From an uncultured Oscillospiraceae bacterium (GTDB lineage Bacteria; Bacillota; Clostridia; Oscillospirales; Oscillospiraceae), in the NCBI GenBank assembly GCA_944385475.1, contig CALWXJ010000019.1, positions 18,699 through 82,698 on the forward strand: 64,000 nucleotides of DNA. Reading direction: 5' to 3'. Positions 59,180-64,000 of the stretch are shown here, piece by piece. Made by a program: the position numbers and the translations under genes. Positions within the stretch are counted from its first letter, which is position 1, and each line of letters starts with the position of its first letter. The notes beneath the pieces are model-generated. The model worked only from the letters and a program-made list of their open reading frames with translations. It ran no database searches and was not told the DNA's origin.

Positions 59180-60178
59180 TTACAGGGCGTTGGCCCGGCC
59201 CCGGAAGCGCAGGGCCTCCCGGGCGGTGTTGGCCAGATAACGGATGGTCTCCACCGGGTAGTTCCCCACGGCAGTCTCCCCGGTGACCATTACGGAGGCG
59301 GCCCCGTCCAAGATGGCGTTGAAGATATCGCTGACCTCCGCCCGGGTGGGAATGGAGCGGTTTTCCATAGATGAGAGCATCTGGGTCACCACCATAAAGG
59401 GCTTGCCGTCCCGGCTGCAGACAGCGGCAATCTTCTTCTGCACTGCCGGCAGCTCCCAAAGGGGCATGGCGTTGCCCAGATCCCCCCGGGCGATGACGAT
59501 CTCGTCGCAGGCGGAGAGGAGCTTTGGCAGCTGGTTCACCCCGTCCATATTTTCGATTTTGGCAAAGAGGCGGATCTCCTCCCCCCCATTTTCCATAAGC
59601 ACCTGCCGCACTGTCTCCAGATCCCGCCGGTCCCGGACAAAGGGCTGCATGACGCCGGTGACGCCATACTGCCGGGCCAAGCGGATGTTGGCCCGATCGC
59701 TCTCCGTCATGGTGGGGGGGCGCAGATTCGCCCCCGGCAGGGCAATGCTCTTGCGGGGACGCAGCACGCCGCCCCGCTCCACCACGGCCACGGCGGATCC
59801 CGGAGCCTCTTTCACGATACGCAGCAGCAATTTCCCATCGTCCATCAGGACCGCCTGCCCCCTGTGCAGGCAGGGCAGGGTGATCACCGGCATGGGGATG
59901 CCTCCCCGTCCCAGACAGACTTCTTCTCCCTTCACCAACTCGATGGGCCGCTCCAGCGCCCCTACCCGCAGCTCCGGCCCCTGCATGTCGATCAGCAGCT
60001 TGGCTGTCAGGCCGCAGTGTTGTGCAGCCTGGTGCAGGCGCTGGATCTGCCCTTGTGCCTGCTCCAGCGTCACATGGGACAAATTCAGCCGCACGCCGGT
60101 CATCCCACTGCGGAACATGCCCTCCAGGATCTCCACGCTGTCACACGCCGGGCCCAGTGTCCCATAGATATCCAGCAT
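59180..60178 (-). CDS. Short pyruvate-kinase-like protein lacking the C-terminal domain
   Basis: A 332-residue paralogue of pyruvate kinase. It keeps the TIM-barrel active site: VRLNLSH, the catalytic Lys in FAKIENMDG, ARGDLG, VVTQMLSSM, PTRAEVSDIFNAILDGAASVMVTGETAVG. It differs at DMQGPELR (family DTKGPEIR) and stops right after the barrel, so the regulatory C-domain is absent by design rather than by frameshift; the ending is clean. It is strongly diverged from the 46.1-47.5 kb copy. It has its own promoter and hairpin leader. Whether it makes pyruvate or acts on a related enol-phosphate is unknown. Confidence 0.85.
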   Translation of the reverse strand: MLDIYGTLGPACDSVEILEGMFRSGMTGVRLNLSHVTLEQAQGQIQRLHQAAQHCGLTAKLLIDMQGPELRVGALERPIELVKGEEVCLGRGGIPMPVITLPCLHRGQAVLMDDGKLLLRIVKEAPGSAVAVVERGGVLRPRKSIALPGANLRPPTMTESDRANIRLARQYGVTGVMQPFVRDRRDLETVRQVLMENGGEEIRLFAKIENMDGVNQLPKLLSACDEIVIARGDLGNAMPLWELPAVQKKIAAVCSRDGKPFMVVTQMLSSMENRSIPTRAEVSDIFNAILDGAASVMVTGETAVGNYPVETIRYLANTAREALRFRGRANAL

Positions 60179-60313
60179 TCTTCCTTCCCCTCGCTTCTAT
60201 GCCGGGAGGTCTTCCCAAAAAGGGCCCCGCCTGATGGCGGGGCATGATCCTTCTCCCGTTTTTGCCCCCGGAGGCTCTCCTCCGGGGGAGTCGTGCATCC
60301 TGGTGAAATTTGC
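60179..60313 (-). promoter_or_regulatory. Two-hairpin leader of the short pyruvate kinase
   Basis: On the minus strand, the transcript would first form CCCCCGGAGG-AGAG-CCTCCGGGGG with CAAAAACGGG, then GCCCCGCC-ATCA-GGCGGGGC followed by CCTTTTTGGG, about 40 nt before the ATG. The second hairpin is a plausible intrinsic terminator inside the leader, so transcription may be attenuated. It could instead end the upstream tocopherol-cyclase-like gene. Confidence 0.5.
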
Positions 60314-60319
60314 CTTTTT

Positions 60320-60348
60320 ATCATAGCATCGCCCCCGGCAAAAATCAA
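60320..60348 (-). promoter_or_regulatory. Promoter of the short pyruvate kinase
   Basis: The -35 TTGATT (60343-60348) and -10 TATGAT (60320-60325) have a 17-nt spacer on the minus strand, about 140 nt before the start codon. Confidence 0.65.
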
Positions 60349-60405
60349 GCCGGGCCTCCCAGTGAAAAATTTGCTCTCTATTGGCCCCCTCTTCCCGGGA
60401 GGTTT

Positions 60406-61257
60406 TTATTGGGGGTACTCATACTCGAAGGCGGCATTGGGAACCTCCAGTTCCCAGAGGGTCCGCCCGTCTTTTTTCAGGGAGTAGGCAGCCCGGCAGG
60501 ACACATTTTCCCGGATGAGGCGGGTCATCCCCTCCCTGGTGGGGGCCCGGAGGGGGCGGGCGGCGTCCTCCATCCGCACTGCCTGCAGCTCCAGTCCCCT
60601 CTGGCGCACCAGGATCTTTCCGTCCCGCATGCTTACCAGCCGCGCTCCCAAGCAGGTGGCGACACGGTACTCCTTTCCCCCTAAGAGCATCACCCCCACG
60701 ATCCCGGCAAACGCCCCCGGGCCCAGGGGGATCCGGGCCACCGCCAGCATCAGCGATCCGCCGGGAAAGCAGCACTGCGTCCAGGCGTAGGTGCTGGGGA
60801 AGGCATATCCCCGGTCCCCTTCGATATATCCCGTCCCGTTTTCAAAGGAATACGCTCTTCCCGCCACCACGATCCTGCCGTCCACCTGATGCGCCATGCT
60901 GAACACCCGGTGCCGGCACTCCATAAACGGCACAAGACAAAACGGCCCCATAATATCATATTGCAGCGGCTGCGGCGCCCCGAAGCGCAAAGATCCCTCC
61001 GCCCGGAGGGAGCCCGCTTTCAAGTCCAGCCGGATCCCCTCCGGGGAGAATATATTCTCCCCCAACACCGCCCAGGGCCTGTCTTTTTCTACCACCGCCC
61101 CCTCCCCGGGCAGAGCAGTCTCCCACGCCCCTTCATCTGTGATGATCTGGAGAGAGCAGCGCCTCCTCCCTCCCCGGGTGTGGACGGCGGGGATCGGGGC
61201 CAGGGTGTGGGCGGGAGACTGGCATTTGAAATACCACCCGCAAAAGCGCTCACCCAT
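60406..61257 (-). CDS. Tocopherol-cyclase-like protein
   Basis: A 283-residue protein of the tocopherol cyclase (PF14249) type. CGWYFKCQSPAHTLAPIPAVH at the start, SIQIIT-like SLQIITDEGAW, GPFCLVPFMECRHRVFSM and GYIEGDRGYAFPSTYAWTQC are the family's conserved blocks. In plants and cyanobacteria the family cyclises tocopherol precursors; an anaerobic Firmicute is not expected to make these, so the substrate is unknown. The ATG at 61257 follows AGGAGG and overlaps the end of the FAD/Rieske gene by 8 nt, so the two are co-translated. Confidence 0.82.
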   Translation of the reverse strand: MGERFCGWYFKCQSPAHTLAPIPAVHTRGGRRRCSLQIITDEGAWETALPGEGAVVEKDRPWAVLGENIFSPEGIRLDLKAGSLRAEGSLRFGAPQPLQYDIMGPFCLVPFMECRHRVFSMAHQVDGRIVVAGRAYSFENGTGYIEGDRGYAFPSTYAWTQCCFPGGSLMLAVARIPLGPGAFAGIVGVMLLGGKEYRVATCLGARLVSMRDGKILVRQRGLELQAVRMEDAARPLRAPTREGMTRLIRENVSCRAAYSLKKDGRTLWELEVPNAAFEYEYPQ

Positions 61258-62683
61258 GGGGCAGGTCCTCCTGGGCCGGCCCGCTGATCCGATGCCCCTG
61301 GCAGTCAAAGCGGGATCCGTGGCAGGGACAGTCCCAGCTGCCCTCATCGGGATTCCACTCCACCTGGCAGCCAAGATGGGGGCAGCGGATCTTCACGGCA
61401 TGGATGCTGCCGTCCTGATCTTTATACACGCCGGCCTTCTTTCCGTTCAGCCGGACAATCTCTCCCTGCCCGGAAGGGAGCTGCCGGGCAGTCTCCCCGG
61501 GGACCTGGAAAAAGCGCCGGAGGAGCGCCTTGGCGGCCTTTCCTCCCTCCATAGCCATGCCGGGGAGCGCCTCCAGTTCAAACCGGCCGGGGTCAAAGAC
61601 CGGCGCATAGGGGTTTTGCTTTCCGCACATCAAGTCCCCCAGGATCATAGCCGACACCATAGAGGTGCTCATCCCCCATTTTTGAAAACCCGTGGCCACA
61701 TACCAGTTGGGACGGCTGGCGGAAAAGCGGCCGATATAGGGCACATGGTCTACGCTGATGCAGTCCTGTGCCGACCAGCAGGCCACCTCCCTGCTCTGGG
61801 GAAACCACTGGCGGGCCTTCCGGCGAAGATGGTCATAGCACCCCTCCGGCGGATTTTCCCCCGTGCGGTGTCCCGCCCCTCCCAGCAAAAGAAGATCGCC
61901 ATAATTCCGGAAGGAATAGCTGTCCGCTTCCGCCCCGATCCACATCCCGTCCACCTGGGAGGCATGCTCCAGGGCCAGGACATAGGATCGCTCCTGGTGC
62001 ATCCTGGCAAAATACAATCCGGGGAAATTCACAAAGGGGAACTGGCAGGCAAACACGATCTGATTGGCCCGGACCGTCCCATGGGGTGTGTCCAGCAGAT
62101 CCCCGTCCACCACATGGACCGGGGTGTGCTCATAGATAGTCAGCCCATCGGACAGGGCCCTGAGGAATTTCAGGGGATGAAACTGCGCCTGGCGCTGGAA
62201 CGCCACCGCTCCGGCTGCAGGTACAGGGAGGGGCACCTCCTTTACAAAAGAGGCGGGAAGACCCAGGGACGCAGCTGCCTGGGCCTCAGCCTGAAGCACT
62301 TCCGCCTCTGTGCCGTATAAATAGGCGCTTTTTTGCTCAAAGTCGCAGCGGATCCCATAGCGGGCGATGCACCTTCGGTACTCCTCCAGGGCCGCCTCGT
62401 TGGCCTGGGCGTACTGGCGGGCCTTTTCCTCCCCCAGGGTCCGGATCAGACGGCCATAGGTCATGGCGTGCTGGGACGTGATCTTTGCCGTGGTATTTCG
62501 GGTCTGGCCGCCGGCAATCCGTCCCGCCTCCAGCACCACCACCTCCCGCCCCTGCCGCTGCAGCGCCCAGGCGATGAGGATCCCCGCCATTCCGGCCCCG
62601 ATCACAGCCACGTCCGTCTTCTCGTCTCCAAGCAGGCTCTCCCGACCGGGGATCTTACAGCTCTTTTCCCACAGTGAATGCAT
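61250..62683 (-). CDS. FAD-dependent oxidoreductase with C-terminal Rieske domain
   Basis: A 477-residue DAO-fold flavoprotein. The FAD-binding VIGAGMAG (about residues 27-34) and GQTRNTTAKITSQH lie at the N-terminus. The C-terminus carries a Rieske 2Fe-2S domain with ligands in CPHLGC and CPCHGS (about residues 430-455). The combination is a known Firmicutes family (YhfW-like) of unknown substrate. I start at the ATG at 62683 behind GGGGAGGAG. It is translationally coupled to the tocopherol-cyclase-like gene. Confidence 0.92.
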   Translation of the reverse strand: MHSLWEKSCKIPGRESLLGDEKTDVAVIGAGMAGILIAWALQRQGREVVVLEAGRIAGGQTRNTTAKITSQHAMTYGRLIRTLGEEKARQYAQANEAALEEYRRCIARYGIRCDFEQKSAYLYGTEAEVLQAEAQAAASLGLPASFVKEVPLPVPAAGAVAFQRQAQFHPLKFLRALSDGLTIYEHTPVHVVDGDLLDTPHGTVRANQIVFACQFPFVNFPGLYFARMHQERSYVLALEHASQVDGMWIGAEADSYSFRNYGDLLLLGGAGHRTGENPPEGCYDHLRRKARQWFPQSREVACWSAQDCISVDHVPYIGRFSASRPNWYVATGFQKWGMSTSMVSAMILGDLMCGKQNPYAPVFDPGRFELEALPGMAMEGGKAAKALLRRFFQVPGETARQLPSGQGEIVRLNGKKAGVYKDQDGSIHAVKIRCPHLGCQVEWNPDEGSWDCPCHGSRFDCQGHRISGPAQEDLPHG

Positions 62684-62854
62684 AAACTCCTCCCCATGCT
62701 GCTTTCTCCACGGCAAATTTTACCGCTGCGGGTATTCTCCCCAGAAAAAAGCCCCTTATCCCCGGCCCCCTCTCCCCCGGGGCCAGGCAGCATCTCCCCT
62801 CCCCCGCAGTTTGGCCGGACGGGTCCCGCCGGGGGCAAAATCCTTCCTGCCCTC

Positions 62855-62883
62855 TTGACAGCCCAACTACCTTGCATTACAAT
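62855..62883 (+). promoter_or_regulatory. Promoter of the PadR operon
   Basis: Consensus -35 TTGACA (62855-62860) and -10 TACAAT (62878-62883) with a 17-nt spacer. An operator-like sequence overlaps the -10. Confidence 0.85.
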
Positions 62884-62915
62884 ATAGCTGCATTCTGCCT
62901 TGCACAGCAAGGTAG
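62867..62915 (+). promoter_or_regulatory. Two PadR operator-like sites
   Basis: Site 2 (62895-62915) is a near-perfect 21-bp dyad, CTGCCTTGC-ACA-GCAAGGTAG. Site 1 (62867-62887) begins CTACCTTGCAT and overlaps the -10; its right half is degenerate. Both share CTnCCTTGC. Autoregulation by the PadR protein is inferred. Confidence 0.65.
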
Positions 62916-62928
62916 TGGAGGTGATGAC

Positions 62929-63297
62929 TTGATTCCCACCCAAATGCTCAAGGGGACCCTGGAAGGGTGTGTGCTGGCGGTGCTCAGCGGGGAGGAGCGG
63001 TATGGCTATGAGATCTCCCAACGGTTGGAGGGCTATGGCTTCGGGCGGGTGCCGGAGGGCACCATTTACCCGCTGCTGCGGCGTCTGGAGAAGCGGGGCG
63101 CCATTATCGCCAGTTACCGGGCCTCGGCGGAGGGGCCGCAGCGGAAGTATTACGCTTTGACAGACCTGGGCCAAAAAGAGCTGGCGGAGTTTTTCCGCCA
63201 TTACCGGGAACTGGCCCAGGCGGTGGATCGTCTCATGCAGGAGACAGGAGGGCAGAGCCATGCGGAAAAAGACACGGCTGCTTTTAAAGGAAAATAA
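62929..63297 (+). CDS. PadR family transcriptional regulator
   Basis: A 122-residue PadR winged-helix regulator. LKGTLEGCVLAVLSGEERYGYEISQRLEGYG and VPEGTIYPLLRRLEKRGAIIASYRASAEGPQRKYYALTDLG cover the winged helix, and a C-terminal dimerisation helix follows. It starts with TTG at 62929 behind GGAGGTGATG; homologues begin IPTQMLKGTLEG at this point. It overlaps the next gene by 38 nt. Members bind drugs or phenolic ligands and repress their own operon. Confidence 0.92.
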   Translation: MIPTQMLKGTLEGCVLAVLSGEERYGYEISQRLEGYGFGRVPEGTIYPLLRRLEKRGAIIASYRASAEGPQRKYYALTDLGQKELAEFFRHYRELAQAVDRLMQETGGQSHAEKDTAAFKGK

Positions 63298-63889
63298 CCA
63301 GGCGGAGGAGTCCCTGAGCCAGGAGGGGCGCAGACTGCTGACGGATGTGGTGGTCTACCTGCGGGGTTCCCGCATCAGCACCTGGAACCAAGAGCAGGTG
63401 CGGCGGGACATCACCTGGATGCTTTTGGATGCAGAGGCCCGGGGCGAAGATGCCGAAACCGTCATCGGCCCGGATCCCAAGGGATTTTGCGACAGCGTGA
63501 TCCAAGAGCTGCCCCCCATGCCCCGGTGGGAAAACCTGCTTTGCACCCTGCGGGACGGACTGCTGGCGGCGGTGGTCCTGCTGGTCATCTGGATGGGCTT
63601 TAGCACGGCGGAGGGCCTGCTGGGCATGGGAAGCTGGCGGGAGCTGACCTTGACCCTGGGGCAGCTCCTCTCCGGCGGGGGCATCGTACTGACAGCGTGC
63701 GGCCTGGTACAGTGGATCTGCCGGGACGCTTTTTCCCCAGAGCAGAAAAAGGGGCCGTGGGTGCTCCTCTTTTTCCTCCTCTTCGTCCTGCTCTCTCTGG
63801 GAGTCTTTCTGCGGCAGCCTCTGGCAGTACTGCCCCTCCCCGGGGCGGCGGGCGCCATCGCTGGTTTGTTTTTCATCTGTTTGAGATAA
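63260..63889 (+). CDS. DUF1048 membrane protein, PadR partner
   Basis: A 209-residue protein. The soluble N-terminus (about residues 1-90), with LLLKENNQAEESLSQEGRRLLTDVVVYLRGS and DAETVIGPDPKGFCDSVIQEL, is the DUF1048 pattern. About four membrane segments follow. DUF1048 genes are typically encoded right after a PadR regulator, as here with a 38-nt overlap, and are thought to take part in membrane stress or drug response. GGAGGG precedes the ATG. The last 111 nt of the window hold no visible gene. Confidence 0.82.
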   Translation: MRKKTRLLLKENNQAEESLSQEGRRLLTDVVVYLRGSRISTWNQEQVRRDITWMLLDAEARGEDAETVIGPDPKGFCDSVIQELPPMPRWENLLCTLRDGLLAAVVLLVIWMGFSTAEGLLGMGSWRELTLTLGQLLSGGGIVLTACGLVQWICRDAFSPEQKKGPWVLLFFLLFVLLSLGVFLRQPLAVLPLPGAAGAIAGLFFICLR

Positions 63890-64000
63890 AGAAGAGCGCA
63901 TAAATTTAGAGGGTTCAAAAGCGAAACAGACAGGGAAGGGGGAAGTCTGCGCATTTTCAAGGAGAAAGGCAGAAACAGACGGAGCATCTGGATATTTTCC

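Noticed and set aside
1-64000. tRNA, rRNA, CRISPR arrays, insertion sequences, prophage
   Set aside because: I looked for cloverleaf-like segments, regularly spaced repeats and transposase or integrase motifs and found none. Short tRNAs could still be missed by eye.

Overview
The window is chromosomal DNA of high GC content with dense, short-spaced genes, strong AGGAGG-type ribosome binding sites, many perfect-hairpin intrinsic terminators and TTGACA/TATAAT-type promoters. A cysteine T-box leader, a two-gene SufC/SufB iron-sulfur system, ThrE-type split exporters, DUF4358, DUF362, DUF1934 and TM1266-family genes, and the absence of any outer-membrane gene, point to a GC-rich anaerobic Clostridia species of the Oscillospiraceae type (Flavonifractor/Lawsonibacter-like). 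This is inferred from gene content, not from an rRNA gene. I saw no rRNA, tRNA, CRISPR array, prophage or transposase, so the window looks like ordinary core chromosome with small accessory modules.

Layout. 1-4.6 kb, minus strand: fakA (cut by the window edge) with its Asp23 partner, an HD hydrolase, DUF2461, a cytidylate-kinase-like protein, a ferritin-like protein and an alpha/beta hydrolase. 4.8-6.6 kb: the sufC-sufB pair. 6.6-8.9 kb: an AraC regulator and a MATE pump. 9.1-12.9 kb: thyA-folA and recG. 12.9-14.5 kb: an ECF sigma factor with a DUF4179 protein. 14.6-16.5 kb: mtaB and a YfbR-like nucleotidase. 16.6-20.1 kb: cysteine desulfurase, a second MATE pump and an RlmA-type rRNA methyltransferase. 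20.1-24.1 kb: a metallo-hydrolase, an FMN hydroxyacid dehydrogenase, an acyl-ACP thioesterase and a two-part ThrE exporter.

24.2-27.2 kb is a four-gene operon, a TM1266-family regulator followed by an ABC importer, behind a strong promoter and a structured leader of about 200 nt that ends in an intrinsic terminator. 27.4-30.5 kb: a zinc-ribbon protein, glpK (with an unusual substitution) and a divergent lipase. 30.6-33.0 kb: T-box, cysE and cysS. 33.1-35.7 kb: an XRE-cupin regulator, bioY, a type-4 uracil-DNA glycosylase and a small membrane protein. 35.8-41.7 kb, minus: yqhQ, prmC, recA, recX, rimO and pgsA. 41.8-45.4 kb: a lipoprotein with a two-component system. 45.7-50.8 kb: DUF1294, pyk, prfC and two membrane proteins.

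50.9-55.1 kb, minus: murI, a DUF1934 gene, argS, azlC and azlD, followed by a tandem-hairpin element. 55.3-58.9 kb: a small orphan gene, a DUF362 ferredoxin, a DUF4358 lipoprotein and a YitT protein. 59.1-62.7 kb, minus: an FAD/Rieske oxidoreductase, a tocopherol-cyclase-like protein, and a second, shortened pyruvate kinase with its own promoter and hairpin leader. 62.8-63.9 kb: a PadR regulator with two visible operators and its DUF1048 partner.

Functional threads. Cysteine supply and use recur: the cysE-cysS pair under a T-box, a cysteine desulfurase, a SufCB scaffold, and Fe-S enzymes (MtaB, RimO, UDG4, DUF362, Rieske). Information-processing genes (recG, recA, recX, prmC, prfC, cysS, argS) are interspersed with small regulatory modules. 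The least explained parts are the TM1266/ABC leader, the short pyruvate kinase with its leader, the FAD/Rieske plus tocopherol-cyclase pair, and a possible small gene or RNA opposite recG.
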